DNA of 64,000 bases from Persicaria tinctoria (taxonomy: Eukaryota; Streptophyta; Magnoliopsida; Caryophyllales; Polygonaceae). Under the pieces are notes generated by a model. The model was not told the origin of the DNA. It saw only the letters and a list, made by a program, of their open reading frames with translations, and ran no database searches. Location of the stretch: the NCBI GenBank assembly GCA_037127255.1, contig JBANSL010000005.1, positions 64,948,660-65,012,659 of the forward strand, given 5' to 3'. The number at the start of each line of letters is the position of its first letter. The stretch's first letter is position 1. This document shows, piece after piece, positions 1 to 11,010 of this stretch. Position numbers and translations under genes: made by a program.

Positions 1-23
1 TGATTATTTGCATACTTGATGGG

Positions 24-827
24 ATGACTGTTGAGACGCGAGCACTTGCTGAGTACATGAGTAACGGAGGTCTGAAACGGTTAGGAGGATTGTCGGGGTT
101 GTGGGATTTTTTCTGTTATATGGATTACCATATTTCACAAGAAGTCTTGCTCGCTACGTCTTCTCCGCCGATGGAGGACTCTGTCACACACCTGGAGGAT
201 CCATTGCACACTCTTACTCAAGTGGTGCAGCAGTTAGAGGAAAGAAATATGAGCCGAATCGGAAAATTGGAGGAGCAAATGAGCCGCTGTAAAAACTTGG
301 AGAATCAGATGAGCCAACTCATTCAAATTTTAAGTGCAAAAGGTGAGAAAGAAAGGAGTTTCGAAGAAGAAGATGAATTGGTTGCAGACAACGATAGTGT
401 CTTCGACGATGGAGGAAAGAGTCTAGTGCTTCCTGACTTGGAATCTCATGAGTCGACGCATGAGGTTACATGTGATGTGTCTCCTACTCCATCTGCACCA
501 TCCATTCTAATCTCGCCCATTGATGAACCAGGTCTAGAGCCATCAGCTGAGGCTAAAGAGGTAATAAAGGTAAACTTTTGCAATTTTGAAGTTAATGGAG
601 TATATGTTGATCCTTTTGATTGCTATTTTGAAAAGCCACCAGCGGAACTGTGTTTGTGGTATCATATTCCTTCTGCAGAGAGTCATGCTAGACTCTTTGA
701 TAGATTGAAAGGGTTCATGAGTTCCACATTTTATGCTTTCAATTTATTGTGCTATGATGTGCTTTGTAAGATGTGTGCACAGGAATATGATAGGCTACTG
801 AGGGCCTTGACAATGTCTGAGAAATAA
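24..827 (+). CDS. Non-autonomous Athila ORF (gag-tail derivative)
   Basis: 267 codons, open from near the window edge. Residues about 70-105 are coiled-coil-like and contain [15 protein letters not shown], which is nearly identical to the segment just after the gag stop of Athila-2 (about 15033-15072). This places the ORF at the old gag-protease junction. The rest (acidic middle; C-terminal part with WYHIPSAESHARLFDRL and a Cys-rich end) matches nothing I recognise. There is no zinc knuckle, DLGA protease motif or RT. The stop is followed 50 bases later by the hairpin found after pol in Athila-2, so the whole pol seems to have been replaced or deleted. The true start may lie upstream of the window. 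Confidence 0.55.
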   Translation: MTVETRALAEYMSNGGLKRLGGLSGLWDFFCYMDYHISQEVLLATSSPPMEDSVTHLEDPLHTLTQVVQQLEERNMSRIGKLEEQMSRCKNLENQMSQLIQILSAKGEKERSFEEEDELVADNDSVFDDGGKSLVLPDLESHESTHEVTCDVSPTPSAPSILISPIDEPGLEPSAEAKEVIKVNFCNFEVNGVYVDPFDCYFEKPPAELCLWYHIPSAESHARLFDRLKGFMSSTFYAFNLLCYDVLCKMCAQEYDRLLRALTMSEK

Positions 828-878
828 GGTCTTGAGATTGAGAATAAGTCAAGCCAATGACATTAAAGAAAGGCGCTT

Positions 879-902
879 CTCCGGAGGCAACCCGAGGTAA
901 GT
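879..902 (+). promoter_or_regulatory. Conserved post-ORF hairpin with splice-donor-like tail
   Basis: Arms CTCCGG (879-884) and CCCGAG (891-896) enclose the loop AGGCAA, with one mismatch. The 3' arm runs straight into GTAAGT, a consensus 5' splice site. The same structure sits after the pol stop of Athila-2 at 19479-19502. Function is not known to me. Confidence 0.5.
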
Positions 903-2447
903 TTTAGTTATTTCAATTCCTAGTTAGCTAGTTTTCTTTAACCCGCCGCGCGCAATGCTCAGATCCGACCTATATCGCCCCTTCCACCACATTGTGAGTA
1001 TTTCATTCATCTCTTTCTCTATGTTTTTATTTTTTTGTTGTCTTTTATGTTTCATTGAGGACAATGAAAGGTTTAAGTGTGGGGGAGGGATTGCATTGCA
1101 TATAGATAGAATTTGCATATCATGTTTACTTATGTTATCATGTTTATTTATGTTGTCATATTTATTTTTATTCATATACTGCATTTGAAAAAAAAAATCC
1201 AAAAATATCATGCATTGCATTTAAGTGTTATCAACGATACCCATCTTGGTTTAGTTTGTCCTCTAATTTATTTTTATGATCTTAATTGCATAAATCCCAT
1301 GATTTGGTTGAATTGCTTGAAAATGATTTTTGGAGCATGATTTGAGAATATAATTGAGCAAGTATGATTCATAGTTTGAGGTTTAATTGAAATCTAAAAA
1401 AAACATAACCCTTGTGAGTTTGTTTTGGCCTTATAGGGACTTTATATCTTATTCCCTTTTGCTTTTATTGTGTGATTATACTCTCCATATGCTTCTTATT
1501 TCAATATCGTATTGCACATGTTTGTTGCTTGTGAATTTCAAATGATTGAGGCATGTTTTCTTTACCCATATTATACCTTATCTACCCTTTGCATTATCCT
1601 CTGCTTGAAGCCATCTGAGCCTTAAAGCCTATTCTTTTTGATAGCTCCACAAAAATATATCATAGCCAATGATTAGCCTGACACTATCCGGGAATTAGGA
1701 GGAGAATTGGTGAAAAATCTTTATGTTGGAGTTGCTTTGAGTGGAGATGATGTATGTATGGTTGTGCATTGCGAGAGGCATAGCCAAAATAAGGTAACCC
1801 TTCTTGCATAATAGAGATGACTTATTACTAGGGGCCTAAGGAGGATAAAATTCACTTAGGAGTAAAAGTCTAGTAAGCTTGGATCTAGGGAGGATAAAAT
1901 TCACCTAGGGGCAAAAGTAAGCATAAAAGAAAAGAAAAGAAAGTCATCATTCAAATGGAAAAATTGCATAAGTTGTATGGCTATTGAAATCGAAGAGTGC
2001 TTATTGATGTGTATTGGAGTTTATGTTATTGGAATGGTTTGTGAAGTATGGAAGTTTTGGTGTTGTTCTAGTTGGTTGTTGTTCCTTTTTCCCGGATTTT
2101 TAGCACCACAAGCCTAAATATTTCTCATGCCTTATGTTCCTACCAAAGCCCCATTACAACCCTATAAAAGTCCTCATGATGTTGTTTGCAAGTGATAACT
2201 TTCACGGTGTATAGAGCATTTTGGATTGAGTTGAAGTTGAACTTTAAAGCCTAAACACATGAGAGCTTGAGTGAAACACATCATCCCGGTGAGGTTGGAC
2301 TAAATTTGCTTTTACTTTTGGATCGCTCATATATTTGCTAGGATATTTGTTCTCTTATTCATGGCTCCTATTGTTTGAGGTTGCTTTTCTAAAACTATAG
2401 CATGAAGATCTTATTTGTGGGATGATTAATTCTATATTTAGTTTTCA
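903..2447 (+). other. Athila-1 3' non-coding region
   Basis: No credible ORF. Blocks are shared with the Athila-2 3' region (for example around 1210-1260 and 22245-22300). It contains an internal hairpin/polypurine tract (1050-1090) and two copies of a small hairpin at 1835-1860 and 1885-1908. These share the 14-nt loop GAGGATAAAATTCA and have stems CCTAAG/CTTAGG and CTAGG/CCTAG. Confidence 0.6.
1050..1090 (+). promoter_or_regulatory. Internal hairpin plus polypurine tract of Athila-1
   Basis: Perfect 8-bp stem TTTCATTG (1050-1057) / CAATGAAA (1062-1069) with an AGGA loop. TTTAAGTGTGGGGGAGGGA follows. The second half repeats at the true LTR-adjacent PPT at 2468-2484, so this looks like an internal (central) second-strand primer site. 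Confidence 0.6.
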
Positions 2448-2486
2448 TTGCTTGAGGACAAGCAAAAGCTTAAGTGTGGGGGAGTT
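2448..2486 (+). promoter_or_regulatory. Terminal hairpin plus polypurine tract of Athila-1
   Basis: Perfect 7-bp stem TTGCTTG (2448-2454) / CAAGCAA (2459-2465) with an AGGA loop, followed by TTAAGTGTGGGGGAG directly before the LTR. Position and purine content fit the plus-strand primer of reverse transcription. Confidence 0.75.
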
Positions 2487-3955
2487 TGATAGCATGCATA
2501 TAGGTAGGCATAATATGTTGCATTTAGCTTAGTTAAGATGCATATCATGCATGGATTAAGTGCAATTTGCATATTTGCTCTCTATGTTGGTGGAGTCGAA
2601 ATCTACATGCTTTTATTGATTATTTCAGGTAATCGTGGATCCGAGGAGGAGACATGGGTTGATAACGCATTGGATGAGAACGTCTAGTTGATCGAAGAAG
2701 CTTACATGAAGATCTCAAGAGGTCTTGAGAAGAAGAAGCGAACCTAAACGAAGAACAAGTCTGCAGAAGTTGTCGCCAGACATGCTGAACTTGTTTTGCA
2801 CTTTCTGGAGGCCTCGGTTGTCCGATCGACTATTATGACCATGCGTTGGAAAGCTCTTTCAGAGAGCTACAACTTTCATGTTGACGTCGAGAGCTAATTC
2901 GAGACGGAATTTTCGGGAAAACCCAATGCAGCGCCCGCCGCATGGTTTGCTGCGCCCGCCGCATAGTTTGCTGCGCCCGCCGCCAGGGGCGGTATTCATG
3001 CTGCGCCCGCCGCATGGTTTGCTGCGCCCGCCGCAACTTTGCGGCGCCCGCCGCACGGACAGTCGGTGCGCCGTTTTGAGGAAAAAAACCCTAGTTTCTA
3101 TTATGTTGGTTTGAGGCCGACTTGGATGTTTTATTAGGTCACTTTTATGTTATTTTTCATTAACTTCCATTCTATTCTATGTTCTATCAGACAATTAGAG
3201 AGAGAGCGATGTTCGCCATGGGCGACTAAACTCTCTTCGTTCTACTTGCAAATTGAAGCTTTATTTGGATTGATTGTGAGTTTCTGAATCTTGTTCCTTA
3301 TTTCCTATATTGAATGCTTCAACTTCTTTGTGCTTGATTGTTTATTGATTTGTTCTATCTTGTCTGGCCAACTTGTTAGATCAATTCAATTGCTAGGGTT
3401 TTGTAGATTCCTGATTGTGAACCTTAACCCAAGTAGCAAATTTGTCCCTTTAGGGCTGATTGAACTAATTGGATAGGTAGGAAGTTGAATGTGTTGTTAA
3501 ATCCCTCTTTAGGGACTGCAAATACCTTGGTTAATCTCTGAACTTAAAGCTATCAATTGGGTTAAATCCTTCTTTAGGGACCGTTCGATTGATAAGGGTT
3601 TCTAGGACTGATTGGACTAGTAACTATATTAGGTCGGGACAAGGGCATTCATAGGAAGACTAAAAGGACAAGAGGAAGTTACAATATCAATTCAACCAAA
3701 TAAAGTGGATAGTTGTAGGTAGAACGATCTTCTCTAAATTGTTTTGCATCAATCTGTTTATAGTTTATTTTGCTTTCTTTCTATTTCAATCAATCAAAAC
3801 CCCCCTTCTACTAATTGGTTCTACTAATTGGTAAATACACATTGCTGAGAAATACTTGATTCTTTGTGGGATCGACCTCTTACTTGCTTGCTATACTAGT
3901 TTGTAGGTTTGAGTTTTATTTTGATACGGTTTATGCGACTAAAAACCGCTCATCA
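2487..3955 (+). repeat. 3' LTR of Athila-1
   Basis: Begins TGATAGCATGC right after the polypurine tract and ends ...CTCATCA, giving about 1,469 bp. Homologous blocks with the Athila-2 LTR include the 'accctag...ggccga...tttttca' block (3088-3165 against 12800-12880) and the block of alternating 'agggact' phrases near 3500-3600. It carries a six-unit GC-palindrome array. The 3' boundary could shift by a few bases because the left flank is unavailable. Confidence 0.75.
2927..3055 (+). repeat. GC-rich palindromic micro-repeat array in Athila-1 LTR
   Basis: Six units of the type TGC(GG)CGCCCGCCGCA at 2927-2942, 2951-2963, 2972-2984, 3002-3014, 3023-3035 and 3040-3055, spaced by 8-17 AT-richer bases (often TGGTTTGC). 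Base composition is sharply unlike the surrounding LTR. The same motif recurs in Athila-2 and in the copia element. Confidence 0.85.
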
Positions 3956-6900
3956 CCCATCACACGAACGACCTTGATATGAACAATCTAATATCCCCGA
4001 TCGATAATTTCCCAGCGACCTCATACTACTCTTCCTTGGCAATTCCTCAACCTCATCCCTTATCGAAATCTCTCCCACTCACAGCACACATCACCTAGTC
4101 CCAATTTCTACGATTCCTCAGACGTTCCTTAATCGATCATCCTCGACATCACCCACGACCCGCTCATAGACTATCTAGACACCTTCCTTAGTACACCAAT
4201 CCGTCTCACAAAACCTCCCTTCAAGAATCCCCCTATCAACTCCTAGCTCGCCCATCCACCTCTAGAACTACGCCAACTGCCTATACTCACACCCACTCGT
4301 AAGGTCACTCTCATGCAACTAGTCTAGACCTCAACCGCTCACACCGCGCACCCACTACTTACCGACACTCCTAGCTAGGACATCTCCCTCAAAATCTCAA
4401 CATACTAGCCCCACTCCCCACCTAAGACCTACCTCGAAGCTCATCTATATTCACGAACCACTATCTTCGACACATCCCAACTCACTCGGCTCTACTCAAG
4501 ATGACGCATCATTCATGCACCCCATCTCACACGACCAATGACCCAATCCGAATACCTTAATCCACCTGCCACTTTCCAACCCGTCTCATTGAAGGATCTC
4601 ACGACACAAGCTCAAGAATAAAGCACTCCCATACATATAACCCATAACCTACTCACCCGCAAGTCAGTATACCAAGCACCAAGGCACATCGTCATAGAAA
4701 CAAGTTAGTCAGGCAATCATTGCTACCAATATATTCAGCACATCCGTCATCACACATTCAATTATGTCAGTTCTAGGCCTATCACAAAACATCAATTCCG
4801 ATTAGTATAGAAGAATCCACGATTTGAATTAAGAACATCCTTTCTTGAGTCATCTAAGAGAATCACGTACGCGGCTACCATCTTTCAAATGTGTTCGCCC
4901 TGTATACTTTTGGCGACGTCAGTCCTGTGGTCTATGGGTCATGGACCCATCACACTTCCGTTGTGCTGCTATGGTGCCACTTGGTCGTCGGTCCTTTCTT
5001 ACATGTCGGCGCTCATCGAAGGATTGCAAGGGTTAGAAGTTACGGAGATAGGGGAGAGACAAGGGGGGACGACACAACTTCCTTAAGAGTTCAGACATAG
5101 ACCAAAACTAGGGACGACGAGACCAAGGAGAAGATCCTAACCCGAGAGTTACAACGATGCCCTTAAAATTGTGGCACACAAGCACATAAAAATCAAGAGA
5201 TATCATCACATTATTTCACACTAGTATGCACATATCTCAAGGGATATCGATTTATGCATTCATAACATGTTCATATAATCATCTTTATGTGTGCGCAGAA
5301 CAAGCTAGCAACCTATCATTTCATTCACCAATCATGCTTGACAGACTAAGAACATGTATGCACAGACTGACATGGGACATATATGTCATAAGTTATGCAC
5401 GACCTAACAACCGTCACAAGATATCCTATGCACGAATTATCACTCAGTTTAGATACACACATAAGCAAGTCATAATATTGCGAGATTGAGGCAAGCATGC
5501 TAAGATGCACTCTAAAAATCATGCTAAGGGTATAGTCAATTCATGCAGAGTTGGTATAGCAACTATCTCATCACATACATCCATATTCACATACTAAGAC
5601 TAAGATGTCACACAATCATACGAGGGCTTATAACTGGGAGGTATATATCCTACATGATACTAGCAATACTTATTAAACATGTACACGGTCACGAGGTCCA
5701 ATGAGATTCATCTGGCATGCTAAGTCATCCAATTCACAGTTTAACATACAACGAGAGTTGAGCACACTATCATGGACCTAGTTCATAGCGAGACGGTAAT
5801 CATGGGGATTCAATACATATGACACATACATCTACTCATAAGTGCAACCATGCAAGTTACTAGGCAAGTCATGCTGAATTATACCAATATACAATTTCAT
5901 GAAATCACAAGGAGGCCATCATTATAGCTCGATAGAATTCTCTAAGGACAATCACCGACTCACCACCCCGTTTTCCCGTGGGACGCTAGTATGATTCGCT
6001 TGACACAAGGACATTCACGCCGTTTCCGAGAGGTGAGGGTAGAACTCGTGTTTAGACTCTTGTTGCAAGAAGACATGGTTGGCCATTACGAGGATCGAAA
6101 GGGATGACTCCATAAGACAACTCACTTCTATCTCCAAACGATTTAAATCCTCACTCCCACTAACATACTCAGGTAACCCTCTCATCTGACACGATGTCCG
6201 AAGGTATTTAGTTGACCGACCCAAATTTCCCGTGAAAGACCCCAATCACAAGTACGAGAATCGATAGAAGCATCGATGGTGTGATACGAAACAAGACTCT
6301 AAACATGAGGAGAGGATGCTTCTTGACCCTTGCTAACATGCCTAGATGTCTTGGTGGGGCGAATGACATAGTCAGAACCATCAGGGGGTTTGAATTATGA
6401 AAGGTCTATTTCGACAAAACAGGAATTCCGATTACATAAGAACAAGGTTTTCTCCCACTACCTCGTTTGCACAGTTATTCAAAAATGATTCAATTCAAGG
6501 CATACTAATTAGTTCGCTATCCTAAGCACAATAGAACACTCATCACGGAAGCAATCAACAAGATTAATATGATCCTCTTCGAGGAGGATCGCCCTCGGGT
6601 CCAATTGTATATATGTACATATATAAACGTAAGCATAGAGACGATCTATGCCGTCCTTCGAGGGACGGCTGACCGGAGGGGCAAAACCTCACGGCCTCCT
6701 AACTCAACACTCCAACCTCCGTGGTGTTCCTTAGAGTCTTCTAGGCCCATCTGTAAATAAAAGCTAGTATTTTGCCTACCGTTCCCCGAATTCTACATCC
6801 ATAAGGGATGTCTACCGGATGGGTCTCTACCCACGAGATTATTTCCCCTTTATTCATTTTAGGTTTTAAGTCCAATTAAATTCATTTTGCCCTTTATAAA

Positions 6901-6980
6901 ATATTTTCCAAAACCATTTGAAAATATTGGGCGATTTTCAAAACCTCTTCAACCTATTGTACTCGGATTGCAAAACCTCA
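3956..6980. other. Internal region of element Y, no credible gene
   Basis: About 3 kb with strong strand asymmetry (C and A rich on the plus strand, especially 3960-4700). The open frames are short, and none shows a gag zinc knuckle, protease, RT or integrase motif. It may be non-coding filler or a long-decayed coding region. Confidence 0.5.
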
Positions 6981-6992
6981 GCTCTGATACCA
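6981..6992 (-). other. Primer-binding site of element Y (initiator tRNA-Met)
   Basis: On the minus strand TGGTATCAGAGC, the standard complement of the plant initiator tRNA-Met 3' end, four bases from the LTR terminus. It fixes the orientation of Y. Confidence 0.85.
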
Positions 6993-6996
6993 CCTT

Positions 6997-9900
6997 TGTA
7001 ACAGCCCAGGATTATGATTCCCGAGTTACGTTTCGAGGGATGAAACCCCTCGTTGAGATCTTGCGCCCCGAGTACAGGTTGAAGGTTTGAAATCGAAGAT
7101 GTGTAGTTTAAAGTGGGATTTCGCACCCAAATCCGGAAGGTCCGTTGGAGACCCCGAGGTAAAACCCTGTACATGTCCTAAGTCTACAACGCGGGAAATC
7201 CTTTATCATGCAAAGGGCATAAGTTCTGAAAGTGATACAACCAGTGCCACGGCAGAGCCGGGTCAAAACAGAGTATAATTAGGGAGAAATCCCAAAAGCG
7301 TGAATCTGGTGAAGTCGGGTTTTAACCACTCACTCTCCGCCATATGAATAGACCCCGTCATAACAGCACAAAATCAAGCAGTATATCGGGTACCTGAAAC
7401 TATACCACCAAGTCAGGCCAAGAGTCCGCCCGCGGGTCCTCTGACCGCGCTGAGGACATATAATACGCCTATACCTAGAATAAAGATGCCTTCATGCAGT
7501 ACTGGAATATTAACCACACTATCATGTTCCTAACTCATATGTGCGGAATATTAAGTAAGGCCTTAACAAAGAATACCAAGTGGTATATCCCTCTTCTACC
7601 ACCACCCCTCTTCCAGACAAGGTGGAGACTGGCCAGTTCGATGCTATAATCATATCAAATCTCATCATCATATCATATCTCATCATCATATCATATCTCA
7701 TGCCCATCTCGTATCTCGTGATATATATAAATGACTCGAGGAGGACAACACCCGATGAAGCTGGGCTGCCCTATGACCCTAGAGTAAGGATGCTCATTCG
7801 TAAATGCAATTCCTAAGCATGATACTACATGACATGCTCATTCGTAAATGCAATTCCTAAGCATGATACTACATGACATGCTCTTATGCATATGCAACAC
7901 CTACATACTATATGACACATCAGGCAGGAGGTACTGGTTACTGAGTAAGCCCCGGAGGTACTTACCTGGAGAAGCACGGGATCCAAATAATGATTAGCAA
8001 TGGCAAGCAATCCAACAGATCAGAGATCACCTAGTAATCCCATAAATAACATAATAAGTCTAAGTCTAATTTACACAAAGCACACAAGTCACATATGAAA
8101 CATATAAGATACACACATATGATAATTCAACCATCTCGTCATTGTTAACATTATCATCTCATCTTCAATTCTCATCTTGTCTCATCATATCTCATAAATT
8201 AACATCTTTCTCATTTCGATCATAACATCATCCTCATCAGCTCATAACAACCTCCATCCCATACTTAACCAATTTCACATATTACCGTTTCATACTCACA
8301 CATGGCATACAAATGTATCTATCATCAACATCATAATATCTAACATTTAATTTCTTCTATAAATCACCACAATATCATGTTATTAGTCATACATATCACA
8401 CCGTTAGTCAAACGATCATATTATCATGATAGTTAGTCATCGAATAAGTGTTATTCCCAAGTTAGTTCCAAAACCGTTTCAAATCCAAATTAAATAGTTA
8501 AGAATTCCGACCCTTGAAAATACTCACTAAATTCCTTTTTCAATTTATTATTTTAAATCACTTTTTGGTCTTTGAAATTCTTTTTCAAATTACTTTTAAA
8601 ATCTATAAGTCCAAATCATATATTTTAACCCCCAATAATATTGTATTTTATTTTAAATACCATCAATTATTTAAATGAGTAAACGGTTAAATCCGAACCG
8701 AATCAAACCGAACCGAACCGAACCCATATAATAAATCCCCAAACCGGTTTAATCAACAAATAAATTCTGAAAACTACCAAGGGTCCCCACATGAGCCACG
8801 TTGGCTCCTTCCTCTCCGGATTCAAACGAAGGCCGCCGGCTCGCTGCTCGGCCTGCTCGCGCTCGCTGGTGGCTCACAACCCGCGCCCAATGGTCAGCTC
8901 TCGTGCTTCCCTTGGCTCGCCTCTCGCCTGCGCTCTCTACTGCTCTCTCGCCTCTGCTTAGCTCGCTGCTCCCGTCTCTGCCTCGCTGCTGCTCCTCCTC
9001 ACCTCGCTCATCGCTAGTCGAGCTCGCCGGAGCTCTCGTCGGAGCTCACAAGCCCACCCGATGTCCCGCACTCAGCTCACACACACTCACGTTCACCCAC
9101 ATCCCGACCCAAGACAAAATCGAATTGAAACAGAGAAGGGGAAAGCGGAAGCTCACCGAGGGGGGTTCGCGACTTCGGAGCTCTCGATCGGAGTTCTGGG
9201 CATCGTCGGTGGCTCGCGATGGCTCGTCGGACCTGCATCGAACATAGGTGAGCGTGACGGTGAAGCTCGAGGACGATTCCGATTAAATACGGATGAGAAC
9301 AGCTTACCGGAAGGCAAAGCGCGCTCGAACAGGGGAAATGGAGCTCCGGTGGCTTGCGGCGGTGCTGGTGGCTCCTTGGGCGGCGTTGGAACGTCGGTGG
9401 ATGTTGGAGGAGGTGTCTCGTGGTGCTGTGGCTACTGCTCTTCAAGGACAAGGAGGGGCGAAGGTGTGGGAGCGGCGGTTTGAGCTCGGCGAAGCAGAGG
9501 AATGGTGGTGCCTCGGTGGTGATGTTTGGTGATGGAGTGACGATGGAATTGGTGATGGCATGGAGATGGCGAAGGTGTGAAACAGAGGAGGGATGGCTTG
9601 GAGATTGAAAATAATGGAGGGAATGAACTTGAAAGTGAAATGAAGGGGGTGTGGTGCAACTGACGTTGATGGAAGGCATGAGGAATGGTGAGGGAATGGG
9701 CCACTGCAGGGTAAGGTAGGAGGGAGTGGGTGTGTGGTTGCGTGTAAAAGTGGTTAAAATCAATACCTGGACATAATTCCCGAATACGTGAATTTTGAAT
9801 CCCGAAATTAGTTCCCGAACACTAGTTCCTCCAAGTCTCGCTTTCTCGATCAATTAGATTTTTTTTTTAATCGACGAGGATATCGCCATCCGATAATTAT

Positions 9901-10047
9901 TTTGAACTTTCAAGTTAAAGTATGGAAATTATTAGTCAAATTTTATATTCCGGTCGGAATCTGCTAAACGAGTTTTAAAACCGATTCAATTTCAATTTTA
10001 ATTCTCTTTTTCCGAAAAATTAGGATTCAAGAATCCGAGCCTTTACA
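6997..10047 (-). repeat. 5' LTR of element Y
   Basis: Reads TGTAAAGGCTCGG ... GGGCTGTTACA on the minus strand, 3,051 bp, with TG/CA ends. It contains an exact 44-bp tandem duplication (7790-7877), an ATCATATCTC-type minisatellite (about 7648-7702) and a GC-rich block (about 8790-9500) that on the minus strand may be the transcribed leader. Open frames in the GC-rich block look compositional. A diverged copy of the 7000-7830 part recurs at 54070-54982. Confidence 0.7.
7790..7877. repeat. Exact 44-bp tandem duplication
   Basis: The 44-base unit starting ATGCTCATTCG at 7790 repeats exactly from 7834. A third, diverged start (ATGCTCTTATGC) follows at 7878. It lies within the Y LTR. Confidence 0.9.
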
Positions 10048-10234
10048 TAGCCCTAACATAAATCACACTATCATATGCATGCGATTTTCTCGCGTATCAC
10101 CCGAATAAATTGAGCACACCTTCTCGAAAGGGTTTCCCAACTCAACGACTATCATTTACATGGAAAATCATGTGTATTTAGTTTGACGTTAATTTTAACC
10201 TCATTTTCATTTTTAAAGTGAATTTAGAGATTAG

Positions 10235-10433
10235 CGACTGTACCCGACATATTTTGAGATTTAATACCGGGTTACCTACGTAGCCGTTCTTTCGGCGTCA
10301 AGTCCTTACGTAGTTCTATCCAAATGAACAACTTGATTTTTTTTTTGGGATTGACGATTGTACTCGACGAGCATAAACTTTATGTCGAGCTACCTACGTA
10401 CCCGTTTGAATGGGATCAAATCATCCGTAGTTC
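10235..10433 (-). promoter_or_regulatory. Two CTACGTA two-hairpin units in the 3' LTR
   Basis: Unit 1 (10235-10315): ACCCG/CGGGT stem, then CTACGTA (10276-10282) pairing with TACGTAG (10307-10313) around GCCG-TTCTTT-CGGC. Unit 2 (10351-10433): CTCGAC/GTCGAG stem, then CTACGTA (10394-10400) and CCGTAG (10425-10430) around CCCGTT-TG-AATGGG. Matching copies in the 5' LTR are at 37901-37983 and 38019-38100. Confidence 0.65.
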
Positions 10434-10924
10434 TTTTGTATGACAAATTTTGACTACTTGGGTTATTTGTCCAATTTTCCTCAATTATACAGTGTACATA
10501 ATATATGTGCATCGACATATACTTGCAAATGCACATTGTATGTGCTAATTTGAACATTGCAGAATTTAGATGCACATGACATATACACTATGCTCTCTTT
10601 TTTCTTTCATTTCATATATTTTATTTTAGAAATTTAAATTGGGTAAAAGTAGGCCCCCCCTCTCTCTCCTCTTTCTTTTGTTAATTGAAGATACTGTATC
10701 TGTACGAAGCAAGAATTAGACATGCTCAGAACAAAGAACCCCCACCATAGCCGAGCCTCCCTTAGAGCTCCAACCACCAACAAATTTGGGGGAAATTCAA
10801 TTTAAGGTCCAGAAAGGCTTTGGTTAGCCATCCCCGTGCGAGGTAGCTTCAGAGACGGAGATTATTGTCCGGAGAGATAACAAAGAGGCAGCAACTTTCA
10901 ATCGTCGACTGCGCCTGGAGCAAT

Positions 10925-11010
10925 ATGGGTTTTTCCGAGGCTGAATTGAAGGTTTCGGTTCTCGATCAAAGAAGCGGGAGTAGGCAAGAGCTTGCAAATT
11001 CATTAGGAAG
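10925..11010 (+). other. Possible antisense leader exon inside the Tat LTR
   Basis: An ATG at 10925 opens 28 codons (MGFSEAELKVSVLDQRSGSR...) ending at a consensus donor AG|GTAAGG (11010/11011). It is preceded by a CT-rich stretch and followed by T-rich, intron-like sequence with a CCAG acceptor at 11332 and open sequence after it. The direction matches the antisense plant mobile domain gene downstream. It could be a captured gene fragment or a leader from an antisense LTR promoter. The frame continues only 30 codons after the first acceptor, so coding is doubtful. Confidence 0.3.

Larger units (their letters stand above)
1..3955 (+). mobile_element. Athila-1: Ty3/gypsy Athila-type retrotransposon, 3' part
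   Basis: The window opens inside this element. In order it shows a short gag-derived ORF, a long 3' non-coding region with two polypurine tracts, and a 3' LTR. Its LTR and 3' region align by eye with those of Athila-2, so it belongs to the same broad family, though clearly diverged. No protease, RT or integrase is seen between the gag-like ORF and the 3' region, so it looks like a non-autonomous deletion derivative. The right flank is internal sequence of element Y, so it is probably nested in Y. The left end and TSD lie outside the window. Confidence 0.8.
3956..10047 (-). mobile_element. Element Y: LARD-like LTR retrotransposon (5' part, minus strand)
   Basis: On the minus strand the order is LTR (10047 to 6997), 4-bp spacer, primer-binding site TGGTATCAGAGC (6992-6981), then internal sequence to 3956 where Athila-1 interrupts it. 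The right edge abuts Tat-element LTR sequence. TAGCC (10048-10052) continues a sequence that is unbroken in the other Tat LTR (37716-37720), so Y inserted there. With a 3-kb LTR and about 3 kb of internal DNA holding no recognisable gag or pol, it resembles a large retrotransposon derivative. The 3' LTR would lie left of the window. Confidence 0.7.

Noticed and set aside
9077..9853. 258-codon open frame on the minus strand in the GC-rich part of the Y LTR
   Set aside because: Low-complexity His/Pro/Ser-rich product, overlapping long frames on the other strand, no known domain. It fits GC-rich composition inside an LTR.
10048..10052. Reading CATAG (10046-10050) and CATGG (40402-40406) as the Tat element's TSD, with the LTR starting CCCTAAC
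   Set aside because: This LTR end would lack TG/CA and have no primer site next to it in the other copy. Y's LTR end plus a split TAGCC explains the junction better, and the third family copy extends further left.
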